This document shows positions 11,436 through 21,535 of a stretch of DNA of 64,000 bases, in pieces. Position 1 is the first letter of the stretch. Each line of letters begins with the position of its first letter. Under the pieces are notes generated by a model that was not told the DNA's origin, searched no databases, and was given only the letters and a program-made list of their open reading frames with translations. Location: the NCBI RefSeq assembly GCF_020497125.1, contig NC_059075.1, forward strand, positions 66,173,321-66,237,320, given 5' to 3'. The DNA comes from Mauremys mutica. Lineage: Eukaryota; Chordata; Testudines; Geoemydidae. Made by a program: the position numbers and the translations under genes.

Positions 11436-11689
11436 TAAAGGCTTGTCTACATGGGGAAATTGACCAGAATAGCTAATAGCTGTTCCAGAATATCTCCCTG
11501 TGTGGACATGCTATTAAAGAGTAAAAGTAGTTTTATTCCAGAATAATTACCCAGCTTTAGAAGCACACTAATTATTCCAGAATAAAGTGACTTTTATTCC
11601 ATAATAGAATGTTCACACATGAAGCTATTGCAAAATAGCTTATTCCACAATAGCTGTTCCAGCCACTTTCCCTTGTAAAGAAGCCCTAA
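11436..11689. mobile_element. Harbinger-like MITE
   Basis: Ends read AGGCTTGTCTACATGGG on the left and, reversed, GGGCTTCTTTACAAGGG on the right, flanked by TAA on both sides. The inside repeats phrases around 'attattccagaata' in both directions, so the whole can fold back. No coding capacity. It abuts a MIR-type SINE core, so it may have landed in or beside that SINE. Confidence 0.65.
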
Positions 11690-11699
11690 GAGATGGAAA

Positions 11700-11905
11700 C
11701 TTCTGAATGTCAATCCTTCTGTTACTGTCTTGTGTGTAACCTTTGCAAAATCAGTTAATCTCCCTGAATTACTTTCCTTGTCTGTAAAATGAGGATAATG
11801 ATACATACTTGCTCACCTCACAGGGGTGCTATGAGGATTAATTAACATTCATGCAGCACTTCGAAGATGTAAAATGTTACATATGTAGTATTATTGTTTC
11901 TGATT
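11700..11905 (+). repeat. MIR-type SINE core and tail, sense
   Basis: It contains 'tgtctgtaaaatgaggataa' and 'ctcacctcacaggggtgcta', followed by 'gaggattaatt' and a 'tattattg' end. This is the usual order of the core and 3' part of MIR-type SINEs. The tRNA head is missing. Confidence 0.65.
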
Positions 11906-12227
11906 AGATCTGGTCACAACTAGAGTCCCAGAGCCAACTGTGACGGGTTCCCCCCAGGGTGCCACCTGGAACTGGGGTACCATTGAGCCCCCTGACCCAC
12001 CCTAGCCTGGGCTCTCTCTTACACTGTACTGCTGTGACAAACTGCCAAGCTCTCCAGGCTTTAGCCTGCACTTTCGCCAGCATACATACAGGTACATATA
12101 CACCCATATGCACTTACATGCAGGCGCTTTGACCAGCCGCTGCAGTCAATGTGGAGAGGAATATGCAACAGCCTTCTGTCCCTGAGTTATGATTCCAACA
12201 CAGTGGTTTAGATAAAGCAAAAATAAC

Positions 12228-12233
12228 TTTATT
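12228..12233 (-). terminator. LTR polyadenylation signal
   Basis: AATAAA on the minus strand, in the expected place downstream of the LTR TATA box. Confidence 0.6.
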
Positions 12234-12575
12234 TACTATAAAAGATAGATTTTAAGTGATTATAAGTAATAGCAAACCAACCAAAGCAGATTACCTAGCA
12301 AATAAACAAAAAAATGCAAACTAAACTTAATACACTAAATAGTTTGGATTGAATAGCAGATTCTCACCCTAAGAGATGATACAAGCAGGCTGCAGATTCT
12401 TAAGGGGCAAGCTGCACTTGCTTACAGCTTGGAATCCCCAGGTGTTCTATTCACAGGCTAAAAATCCCTTTGGCTTGGGTCCAGCACTTCCCCCAGTTCA
12501 ATCTTTGTTCCTCAGGTGTTTCCAGGAGTCTTCTTGTGTGGGGAGTGAAGAATACCCAGTGATGTCCTTCCCCGC

Positions 12576-12584
12576 CTTATATAG
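12576..12584 (-). promoter_or_regulatory. LTR TATA box
   Basis: CTATATAAG on the minus strand within the solo LTR. With the AATAAA at 12228 it fixes the LTR orientation and gives a plausible U3/R/U5 layout. Confidence 0.6.
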
Positions 12585-12829
12585 CTTTTGCCTATGGCGG
12601 GACCCCTTTGTTTCAAAGTTTATTTCCCAGACCGGTCTGTTGAAAAACACTGACATCCCAAGATGGAGTCTAGAGATATGTGGTTGCATCACATGTCTTT
12701 GTAGAGTCATAGCAGCCATTACTACGAGGCTGTCTGTAGCGTCCTCAGGAAGATTCCTCAGATGGGGGATAAACTTCTTCCAAGGCTTATTGTTTTCCTA
12801 ATGGTCCATTCTCCACCCATTGTCTAGAA

Positions 12830-13632
12830 CAGGGGTAGGCAAACTTTTTGGCCCGAGGGCCACATCTGGGTGGGGAAATTGCATGCAGGGCCATGAATGT
12901 AAGGCTGGGGCAGGAGGTTGGAGTGCGGGAGGGAGTGCGGGCTGCAGGAGGGGGCTCAGGGCAGGGGTGCAGGGAGGGGTGCAGAGTGCGGGAGGGGGCC
13001 CAGGGCAGGGGGTTGGGATGCAGGATGGGTGCAGGGTGCAGCAGGGGGCTCAGGGCAGGGGGTTGGGCTCTCAGGGCAGAGGGCTGGGATGCAGGATGGA
13101 TGCAGCAGGGGGCTCAGGGCAGGGGGTTGGAATGCAGGAGGGGTGCAGCAGGGGGCTCAGGGCAGGGGGTTGGGTGTGGGGTGCAGGAGAGGGTTGGGGT
13201 GCGGACTCCGGTCCAGCGCCACTTACCTTGATTGGCAGCGGCATGCAGCGAGGCTAAGGCAGGCTCCCTGCCTGCTCTGGCCCCACGCCGCTCCTGGAAA
13301 CGGCTGGCACCACGTCCCTGTGGCCCCTGGGGATGGGAGGGGCAGAGGGCTCAGCACACTGCCCTCACCTGTGGGTACCTCCCAAAAGCACCCATTGGCT
13401 GCAGTTCCCCATTCCCGGCCAATGAGAGCTGCGGGGGGCAGTGCCTGCAGGTGAAGGCAGCATGTGGGGCCGCAGGGACATGGGGCCGGCCGCTTCTGGA
13501 AGCGGCGCGGGCCTAAGGCAGGCAGGGAGCTTGCCTTAACCACGCAGTGCCATGGGGGTGGCAATCCCACGGGCCGGATCCAAAGCCCTGACAGGCTGCA
13601 TCCAGCCTGCGGACCGTAGTTTGCCCACCCCA
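12830..13632. mobile_element. hAT non-autonomous element carrying a minisatellite
   Basis: Ends are CAGGGGTAGGCAAAC and GTTTGCCCACCCC, a typical hAT inverted pair; the last right bases are mutated. The flanks 'gtctagaa' (12822-12829) and 'atctacaa' (13633-13640) match at 6 of 8 bases, a decayed 8-bp target duplication. The interior is GC-rich with a G-rich minisatellite (12905-13200), then an inverted CCAAT-containing pair (about 13384-13435). No transposase is present. A related, shortened copy is at 18838-19079. Confidence 0.75.
12905..13200. repeat. G-rich minisatellite
   Basis: Units of about 40-55 bp share 'gggggctcagggcag' and 'gttgggatgcagga' phrases, with about six irregular copies. 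On one strand it is almost free of T-rich tracts and G-run rich. Its reading frames are repetitive Gly/Arg/Gln products and not genes. Confidence 0.85.
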
Positions 13633-13883
13633 ATCTACAATGAAAATATCTTGTCTAGTGGGCGTTACCCAGGTATAACTACATGTGAAATACAGATACA
13701 TAGTCAATATTCATAACTTCAGCTAAAAATGATGCATGCATATAAACAGGATAAACATATTCAGCAAATCATAACCTTTCCAATGACATCTCACATGACT
13801 TATCTTGCATAAAATACATCATAAGTATGTCATAATCATATCATAATAATATCACTGTGAAGAATATGGGGTGCAGTGTCACC

Positions 13884-15248
13884 CCAACTACCCCAAAAGA
13901 TTGGAAAATTTGAATCAGGATCTGAACTTTGCGGCGCTGCTTCCAATAGAACATACAATTTTTTAACTGATGAATATCAACAATATGCTCAACACTGTAT
14001 AGAACATAGCATTTCCCTTGCCCCAAGGAGGAAAAAAAACAATATAAATTGGATATAAAATGTATCAGCTGACTAGAGAATGGATTTAACACAGAGACAG
14101 CCAGGTAGAACCCTTGATTAATGACCTTCAGGACATGATACAAGGCCCATCTTTTCACTCTGTCTTCTGAGAGGTTGTATTAAGTAGGGACAGTTTTCTT
14201 TTCCTATCTTTAGAAGAGATGGTAGAGAGTTCTTGACAGTGGGATAGATTCAGTAATTTACACCTCTGTGCCAGCTTATCTCACTACTCCAGATGGGGAT
14301 TTTATCCTGGCAGGACGTAGACAGTGTTCTCACTTGTCCCCCGCCCCCTCAGCTTTCCTCTGGGGGAACAGCTTTAACTCAATGTCTACAGAAGCTCCAC
14401 AGAGATGAAGTATAGAATCATTACACTTCCCAATGCACTGACCACACCATCTTTGCAGCCAGTGTTGCCTGCTTTTTGAGCTCCATGAACCCTTTGTGGC
14501 CTCCCCAGTATAAGGGAGTTTGCAGCCATTTTGCACAGCAACCTTTTCAATAGTCAACACTCGCTTACCCTATATCTGGTCAATTTTGTTGATGTAGATA
14601 ATTAATGATGGGGTTAAAATGTTTAAAGTAATTACAACTAGAGATAGGATCAGCCATTACTTATAGTTTAAAAAATAAAGTTTATAATTACAAGGAAATG
14701 CTTCTGACTTTGGTATATTAATAGAGTTCACAGGAAAAGTTTGTTTTAAAAAGATTTGAACAAACAGGAACTATGTATAGCACACTAGGGCAGAGAGAGT
14801 TTGTAGCACAGAAACAGCACAGAAGAAGTTATGTAGATGAGCATGAAAGGAGAGGACACAAAGAGGATTGTTAGGTGGGAAGTATGAAATTAAATGGTCG
14901 CTGTCAAGGCTGACAGGCCACAAACGTGACCTACCAACTGTATGTAGATAACAGAAGCCCACACTTTCACATTTCAGTTTCTTCTTGCCAAGCCTGTCTT
15001 GTTTTCCAGTCAGCAAGCACTTTACCATAATTTGCAAGAATCTGGATGATTCTTATGCATTTCAGCAATTGCCTACCCACTGAAATACAGCAGATATGCT
15101 CAGATACTATAGTGATGAGGGCCATTTAGTTTCTAGACAATTAGATATGCTTGGCAGAAAAAACTGTAGCACACACAAGTGCAAAGAGAGACACGTGTCT
15201 TGAATCTGTATTTGCAGGGATACCAATGAGCATAATTTCCATTTTAAG
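13884..15248. other. Unassigned non-coding stretch
   Basis: I see no gene, no terminal repeats and no clear repeat family. Open frames (up to 105 codons) look like chance. Confidence 0.5.
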
Positions 15249-15478
15249 ACAAACATTGTTTGCAGTATTGTTGTAGCAGTGTTGGTCCCAGAATATTAGA
15301 GAGACAAGGTGAGCAAGGTAATATCTACTTATGCTAAACAATCTGTTCCACGTTGTATTTAGCTGTGAAACTCTGAGTTCCTTTCCCAGACCAGAGGAAG
15401 AGCTGTCCCTAGCTCAAAAGCTTGTTTCTTTCACCAACTGAAGCTGCTCCAGTAAAAGATACTACCCTGCCCCCTTGT
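15249..15478 (+). mobile_element. Penelope-like element copy (family B), inverted at its 5' part
   Basis: The flanking direct repeat CATTTTAAG is at 15240-15248 and 15479-15487. The left part ('gtgttggtcccagaatatta', 'gagagacaagg', 'aggtaatatct') is the reverse complement of the family 3' end. From about 15312 the sequence runs in sense orientation and ends 'agtaaaagatactaccctgc'. The first 20 bases after the duplication are unassigned. A hammerhead-like core spot at about 15380-15425 is badly decayed. Confidence 0.6.
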
Positions 15479-15654
15479 CATTTTAAGTCTAATACAGATC
15501 TTATTTATTAAATGAAATTCTTGGATCAGGAACACTTTCAATAAAAGCCCAAATGATAACTCTGATTTATGCAAAAGTAACTGCAATCAAATGTAATTTG
15601 AAGGTATTTTTAAGAAAGATGTTAGTGTTTTTATTTTAAATCAACACTTAGCAA

Positions 15655-15800
15655 TACAGGAATTGCCATCCCAGATCAGACCAGTGGTCCACCTACTTGA
15701 GTCCAACAGCAGCCAATATCACAGGCTCCAGAAGATGATGCAAGTAAAACTGTAAAAGAATTATGGAATCTCCTATCCATAGAGGAAGTTTTTTTAATTT
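15655..15800 (-). mobile_element. CR1 3' end fragment, antisense
   Basis: 'gaattgccatcccagatcag' followed by 'accagtggtccacctacttg' and 'cagcagccaatatcacagg' is the reverse of the usual CR1 3' untranslated region, as also seen at 40.02 kb. It is heavily 5' truncated. Confidence 0.7.
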
Positions 15801-16214
15801 GCAAATGAAGAAGGACAATCTCTGTCACTGAAAGTAATGAATACCATAATATTTAAAAAATAACATGTATACCACTTTTAATCCTGAAGGATTCCAAAGT
15901 ATTTTTACACACTATATACTGTATTACACAAAATGTGTTAAAAGAACATTATTGAGGTTGCAAAATTAAATACACAAATATTTGGAAATGCCAAAATTAA
16001 TATTACCTATGCTATTTTAATTTGCGCCCTTCCCAACCCACATGTGAATACATTATGATACCGTCTTTAATTCCATGGTCATTTGCTATTTTTTCCACAG
16101 GACCATTCAGTGCATAGGATGGATGTGTTCTGGGGGTGAAGTAGGGTTGTGGAAAGAAGGAGATTGTTGTCTGTAGGACCCAGCTTCATATGATGCAGAA
16201 GTTGGAAGGTGTGT
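15801..16214. other. Unassigned non-coding stretch
   Basis: Nothing recognisable here. Confidence 0.5.
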
Positions 16215-17938
16215 GGTGAATGAGAAAGGGTGTTGCCCGAAGAGAAAGGATGGTTTCATGGTCAAGGCAGTTGAATGTTACCCTAGAGAAATGGATTCAA
16301 TCCCCACCTATACCAGAGTTCCTGTGTAGTTCTAGTAAAGTAACTTACACCAAACTTTTCACAGGTGGTCGCTCTTTTTGTGTTCCTCATTTTGCAGAAA
16401 TGAGGAGTGCTTACAGCTGCAATTCAAGTCAATGGGAGCTATAATTTAAACATATAAAATGCTAAATATTGCTAAGTTTGCTGAAAAATCAGGTCCTAGG
16501 AATTTTGGCACCCAAAATTAGTGGACTTTAATCTCTCTGGGTGGGAATCCACAAAGAGATTTAGGAGTTGCAATGTGGAGTGTCACAACATTATCTTTTA
16601 GGCACCTAGAAAATCCAGGAACAACACTTCAATCAAGAAAGCCAAGTTGGTGTGTAGGCTCCTAGGGCCTATACAAGGAAAGGGGAGGGATGGGCACCTC
16701 CTCTCTCCAGAAAAGCCAGCATGCTGGGCCAGGAGCTGTCTAAGATAGGCAATGGGAGATGCCAACCAGATGGGTTTGTGCTAAGCCCCATCCCTCTGAG
16801 ATTGGTGCCTAAATCCAGGCTACAGGGAGCTCCACTTAGTGATACATAAATGGACACCTGCTGCCTGGAGTGGATGGCTTAGGCACCTAAGGTATTTCTT
16901 GCAGAATGAGTTAGGTGTCTGCCTTGCTCCAGGCAAAATGTGTGGCAGAGGGTTCTGCCCACTTTATAACTTTTAGTGTAGTGGTTAGAGCACTCACCTG
17001 TGATAAAGGCAACCCACATTCATATCTCTCCTCTGATGAAGGGGAGAAAGGATTTGAACAGGGATCTCCCACCTACCAGAAGAATACTCTAACTACTGAG
17101 CTATGGGATATTCTACTATGCAGGTTCCCTCAATCTCTCCTGTTGAAGCCGTTCCACTGTGGATAAAGAAAGAGTAGTTGGAGCAGGTAAGTATTTATCC
17201 ACAGTGGAACAGTCATTGGGCCAGAGAGAGAAAAAGAGAATTGGAATGACTCTGTATTCCAGTGGTTAGGGCTCCCTTGTGGGACTTGGGAGACAATGGG
17301 TCCAGTCCCCCTGCTCCAATCACTCTTTTATTATTTATCCATAGTGGAAAGCTTCAACAGGAGAAACTGAGGGAGCTCCACATCAGAATATCCCATGCCT
17401 CATTAGTTAGAGCACTCTCCTGGTAGGTGGGAAACCCCTATTCAAATTCTTTTTTCCTCTCTTGCAGAGATGGGGGAATTGAACTTTGACCTCCCACATC
17501 CCAGGTCAGTACTCTAAGCAATAGGCTAAAGTTAAAAGAGGGGCACCACTTCCATTTCGTGGATCCCACCCTTCTATGCCTCAGTTCCCCATCCGCAAAA
17601 TGGGAATAATAATATCATCTCAGTTGTGAAAATAAATTTAATAATAGTTGCGAAGCACCTATACTATGCTCATGAATGCTACAGAAAAGCCCAGGAGGAA
17701 AATAATAAATCTGTCTTCAGAGCAGGGTTACAATAGCATGAAGTAAATAAGGCATGGGGCCACACACAGCAGAACAAAGTGAAAACAAAATAGTGAATAA
17801 CTGCTCATTAACTGAACACCGTTCATCTTGCTCACTGAGTAAGGCAGGGGTCTTCTGGAAAATAATAGTATGTGATCATGTAATTAAAGGCTGTATCGTA
17901 ATGCATATGTACAAGGAGGGTGAATTAAGGTTGTATAG
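16215..17938 (+). repeat. Composite interspersed repeat, copy 1
   Basis: This copy aligns by eye with 60210-60935. Shared landmarks in order are the MIR-like tRNA head (16250-16310), 'ccaaacttttcacaggtg' (about 16350), 'aaaaatcaggtcctagg' (about 16484), 'cacccaaaattagtgga', the MIR core 'aaaatgggaataa' (17597), a tail, 'aactgctcattaactgaaca' (17798-17817), and 'taatgcatatg' with 'gaattaaggttg' (17898-17934). Copy 1 additionally holds the foldback element at 16529-17571, absent from copy 2. It is a SINE with an older MITE that has been copied as one larger unit. Confidence 0.7.
16529..17571. mobile_element. Foldback DNA element with five tRNA-like modules
   Basis: An insertion of about 1.04 kb, proved by its absence from the related copy at 60.5 kb. 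Ends carry GGGTGGGAATCCACAAA and, reversed, GGGTGGGATCCACGAA. Inside are five tRNA-like modules with A-box-like GGTTAGAG or GTTAGAG and B-box-like GTTCAAATCC spaced about 35 bases: 16978-17026 (+), 17054-17105 (-), 17259-17311 (+), 17400-17450 (+), 17474-17527 (-). The order is mirror-symmetric about the middle one. An inner inverted repeat of 17 bp (17152-17168 and 17193-17209) adds a hairpin. No protein is encoded. Class is unknown, and the target duplication is unclear. Confidence 0.65.
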
Positions 17939-18829
17939 TCAACCCACTCTGCCCAGGCCCCCCACAAATGCACAGTGACCACAAATGCACAGTGCCATGC
18001 ACAACATCACCCCTGCCCACAGCTCTACAACAACTGCCCAGCACCCCCCACAGAACCCCCACTCCCTAGTGCCCCAACACACACAGATCTTCCCTGCCCC
18101 TTCACAGCCCAGCACCCCCCCCACAACTTCCCACAGACCCACTCCCCCAAGCCCTGCCTCCCAGCCGCGCTCACCGGCCCTACTGGGAAGCGATTGTGTC
18201 TGCTGGGCTGAGCTGGCAGCGCAGCCAGGGCCGGTCCCAGGGCCGGGAATCGTTCTGGCCCCTCAGGAGTGGCACGATTAGCCAGGCTAGGACCTGCCCG
18301 GCTGGGCTCCCTCAAGACACACTTTTCTGGAGGGGCCCAGCCAAGCCCTCCACACTGTCTCCCCCTCCACCTGGCTGAGACTGGCCAGGCTTCTGCACGG
18401 TCCCAGGCAGCTCAGCTCCGGGGAGGCAGGTGGGGACCTTCGGGTGGTGGGAAGCAGAGACTGCCCGGAGCCGGAGGTGTACTGGGTTTCCAGCCAGGGG
18501 GCTGAGAGGAGCAGGAGGTGGGGCCAGGGAGTGGAGAGGAACCCTCGGCCAGCCGGCGGGCAGGGCGAGAGGAGCCAGCGGGGTCTCAGAGCGCAGTGTA
18601 AGCAGAGCAGGCCGGGGCCCCTTCTGAGCATGGGCCTGGTTCCATGGAGCTGCTGGAGCCATTGTAAACCCGGCACTGCCCATACCACCAGCCCAGGCTA
18701 TAACAAGAAGTTCTCCTACCACTGTAATGCAGTTACCTCTCAGGAAGGGAGGAGACACACAATAGCTATTTAACATCACCATCAGCATCATCAAACGGTT
18801 TGAGAGAGGAAGTGAAAAGAGTGTAATCC
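17939..18829. other. GC-rich unassigned block
   Basis: C-rich (17940-18150), then a mixed GC-rich region with scattered CpG (18150-18620). Open frames up to 231 codons run on several frames of both strands at once, which is typical of chance in GC-rich DNA. It may be an unrecognised repeat or a decayed CpG-rich element. I see no promoter motif as clear as in the 2 kb island. Confidence 0.4.
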
Positions 18830-18837
18830 AACTAAAG

Positions 18838-19079
18838 CACCGCGCCCGGAAGCAGCCAGCACCACATCCCTGCAGCCCCTGGGGGCGGGGTGGCAGAGGG
18901 CTCCGTGCACTTCCCTCACCTGCAGGTACCTCCCCTGAAGCTCCCATTGGCCGGACATTCCCTGTTCCTGGACAATGGGAGCTGCGGGGGGCGGTGCCTG
19001 GAGGCAAGGGCAGCGCACGGAGCCCTCAGCACGGACGTGGTGCGGATCTGGCCCACGGGCTGTAGTTTGCCCACCCCTG
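18838..19079. mobile_element. hAT element lacking its left TIR but with a perfect TSD
   Basis: The 8-bp repeat AACTAAAG is present at 18830-18837 and 19080-19087. The right end GTTTGCCCACCCCTG is the intact hAT terminus also seen at 13.63 kb. The left end starts CACCGCGCCC with no matching inverted repeat, and the body matches only the right part of the 12.8 kb element, including the paired CCAATGGGAGC and CTCCCATTGG blocks (18938-18984). Confidence 0.7.
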
Positions 19080-19087
19080 AACTAAAG

Positions 19088-19897
19088 CCACAGTGATTTG
19101 ATAGTTTTTATGATTTATACAAGTCACCCATAAAAAAAATCATTTAGTAATGTACACTAATTTGCAATATAAGTTCTCAGGAAAAGATACTTAAAATTAT
19201 ATATAAATAAAAAACCTCAGCCTTCAGAGACTTTTATTTTTTTTATAGTCCTATAATTCAAAAAGACTGTTTTCCAAACTGATATTGTACATCCAGTTAG
19301 TTTATATGTGGCTTTGTGGCTTTCAGGGTTCTGAACAAAATATAAAATGACACAGATATTTATCTTCAAGAAATCACTCTTATGCACAACAAAATTAAAT
19401 TATAGTGAAAACTGAATGATGTTGGAAGAAATTACAAATGACTTACCACTCATTTGTTTGATGGATAGTTGACCCAGCTATCACTTTTTGCAGATCTGCC
19501 AATCAGCCCAAGTTCTAGGATTCATTCCTATTCTTGTATTAGAATCACAAATTAGTCACAGTACTCCATTGATAGAATTCCTGTTGAAGGAATGTCTTTG
19601 GAGAGGTGAGGAGGTCAGTATTTCTAGGTTAGCATTAGTATAGCAATGACTTTTTGTTATGTTTTTAATTTGATATTTAAAAGGACACCATCAATTTAAA
19701 AGTCACACTTCTGTCTGAACATTTTTGTACCTACAGTTGTAATTCACAACAAAGATTACTGTAACTTAAAGACATTGGAGGAAAAACAATCTGTTTTTTA
19801 GTTTGCTTACTTCATGCTTTTAACAGAAATTAATGAATAGTCAATTTCACTCAGTCTCTTCCCTGTAGAGAAGCCTAAGTGGTTGCTCTTGCAGTTT
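19088..19897. other. Unassigned AT-rich stretch
   Basis: No gene or recognisable repeat found. Confidence 0.5.
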
Positions 19898-19905
19898 GTG
19901 TAGAG

Positions 19906-20433
19906 CAGTAGTGCCCAAACTTTCCTTGTTGCATCCACCCCATTACCAGTAATGGATATATCCCCCCCTCAGCAGAGGTGGTTGGGCTGATGGGGAAGCT
20001 GGGGTCAGAATTGGGGATGGGGGTGGAGATGGGGCTAGAAACGGAGCTGGCTTGGGGCTGGAGCATGGGGCTGGACCTGGGCTGGAGGTGGAGTGGAGCT
20101 GGGGCTGGAGCTGGGCTGGGGGCAGAGTGGAGCTGTGGCTGGGGGCAAAGCAGGGGGCGGAGTGGAGCTGTGGCTGGGGGCAAAGCAGGGGGCGGAGTGG
20201 AGCTGTGGCTGGGGGCAAAGCAGGGGGCGGAGTGGAGCTGGGGCTGGAGCTGGGCTGGGGGGAGAGTGGAGCTGTGGCTGGGGGCAAAGCAGGGGGCAGA
20301 GTGGAGCTGGGGCTGGAGCCAGGCTGGGGGCAGAATGGGGCTGGGTGGTGCTCCCCCTGACTATCCGGGCGCTAGCCCGGGCCCCACAACATGCCCCCCC
20401 CAAGGGGCACACCCCACATTTTGGGGACCACTG
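19906..20433. mobile_element. hAT MITE (Charlie/Buster-like ends) with minisatellite
   Basis: Perfect 8-bp target duplication GTGTAGAG at 19898-19905 and 20434-20441. Ends are CAGTAGTGCCCAAAC and, reversed, CAGTGGTCCCCAAAA. The target fits nnnTAnnn, the preference reported for Buster-type hATs. The middle is a G-rich minisatellite. No transposase is present. The terminal sequence resembles the large hAT at 33.66 kb. Confidence 0.85.
20090..20340. repeat. 35-bp minisatellite inside an hAT MITE
   Basis: Units begin AGTGGAGCTG at 20126, 20161, 20196, 20231 and 20265, so the period is 34-35 bp. Central units are nearly identical, and flanking ones are more divergent. Runs of GGGGG make one strand G-rich. 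Long open frames here on both strands are products of the repeat. Confidence 0.9.
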
Positions 20434-20688
20434 GTGTAGAGTCTTTCACACAGAAAGAGGGGAGGGGAAAATGAAAAAATATTGTAAAAACTCCAACAAT
20501 TGGCAGGAAGACTGCAGAACAAAGAAAAGACTTGAAATTATTTTCAACACTTTTTTTAAAGCTGACTGAGAACTGGTCTACACACGGCTATAGTATGTTT
20601 GATAAAAGCACTTTTCTGTTGATATACACAACTGTATCCGCTAGGGGCTGCACCAATTTATAGCATAAGTATACTGGTTTAGAAAATT

Positions 20689-20759
20689 GTACATAGATTA
20701 ACCCTAAATTTTTACATAGATTAACCCTAAACCCTTGTACATAGATAAACCCTAAATTT
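20689..20759. repeat. Short tandem repeat with CCCTAAA units
   Basis: Three units of about 23-25 bp start ACATAGATTAACCCTAAA or close variants at 20691, 20714 and 20739. The CCCTAA inside resembles the telomere unit but occurs once per unit, so this is not a telomeric array. Confidence 0.7.
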
Positions 20760-20824
20760 CAGGTCGATGGTGACCTTTTAACAAAAACAGCTTTTCAAGT
20801 TTGAGGTTTTTGTTAGAAATGCTT

Positions 20825-21535
20825 AGAGAATATCACCTTTGTCCGACTTGTCCTCATCTGTCCCTCCATGAACACAAGTCAATGCCACACCATTCTATTT
20901 GTTGCGAGCATGTTCTTTCCATTTCTGGCCAAAGAGTTTTGTCATGGGATTGGCCCAGCGTGTTTCGGTCTGCCCAGTGATCACTTGTGGTCTCTGAGGA
21001 TCCAGTCACTGATGCGGGCTGTCCACCTATTGTCTTGCCTGTGGTCTACATGATCTACACGCCCATCTTCGCTTTGCGTCATACATCGCCTGCACTACAT
21101 CGGTCACCTCTGCACATCTTCTGATCTCCTCATTTGGTATATGATCACGGAGCGATATCTTACACATTTGCCTTTCCATTACTCTCTGGGTGACAGCAAA
21201 TTTTTCTTCCTCCGCTTTCATTGTTGACCAGCTTTCTGCTGCATTATATCATTGCTGGCAGAACAGTGGAGTTAAACAGTTCTTTCCTTTTCTTCATGGG
21301 CAGTTCATTATCCATTAGAGACATCTTTATTTTGTTGAAACTTGCCCACGCCGCCTTTCGCCTCCTACTGAATTCTCCTTCGAATGAGTTGTCTCTGCTC
21401 AACTGCTGACCCAGGTAAATATATTTGTCGACTTCCTTGATTTCTTTCCCGTTTACAGTAATGATTCCTTCTGCACAATGCTCATTCCACATCCACTTTG
21501 TCTTCAATATGGTCACTTCCAACCCTGGGTTGGTT
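20825..21535 (-). pseudogene. RTE-type LINE reverse transcriptase fragment, antisense
   Basis: Two antisense frames overlap. The first (21244-21522) reads VDKYIYLGQQLSRDNS, RRRKAAWASFNKIK and LFNSTVLPAMI. The second (21027-21221) reads AEEEKFAVTQRVMERQMCKI and EEIRRCAEVTDVVQAMYDAK. This order and wording match the C-terminal part of RTE-clade ORF2 (YLGQ, RRKAAW, FNSTVLPA, KLAVTQRAMERRM). A frameshift separates the two, and further stops follow. The catalytic palm motifs lie upstream and are missing, so it is a truncated dead copy. Confidence 0.8.

Larger units (their letters stand above)
11940..13881 (-). mobile_element. Solo LTR of an endogenous retroelement, split by an hAT element
   Basis: The plus strand starts TGTGACGGGTTCC and ends GCAGTGTCA. 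Signals fit the minus strand: a TATA box CTATATAAG at 12576-12584 and a polyadenylation signal AATAAA at 12228-12233, about 350 bp downstream. LTR sequence resumes after the hAT insertion (13633) and runs to 13881. Without that insertion it is about 1.1 kb. CCAAC occurs at both edges, offset by two bases on the right, so the target duplication is likely but not exact. No internal viral genes are present. Confidence 0.7.

Noticed and set aside
12820..13454. Gly/Arg/Gln-rich repetitive proteins
   Set aside because: They are translations of a G-rich minisatellite in all frames.
16978..17527. Functional tRNA genes
   Set aside because: The modules keep A- and B-box-like motifs but do not form clean acceptor stems or anticodon loops by eye, so I call them tRNA-like modules only.
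18312..19007. 231-codon minus-strand frame
   Set aside because: GC-rich background, competing frames on the other strand, and it runs into an hAT element, so it is not a single gene.
19875..20569. Pro- or Gly/Trp-rich repetitive frames
   Set aside because: Products of the 35-bp minisatellite within an hAT MITE.
20689..20759. Interstitial telomere repeat
   Set aside because: CCCTAA occurs once per 24-bp unit and not as an uninterrupted TTAGGG array.
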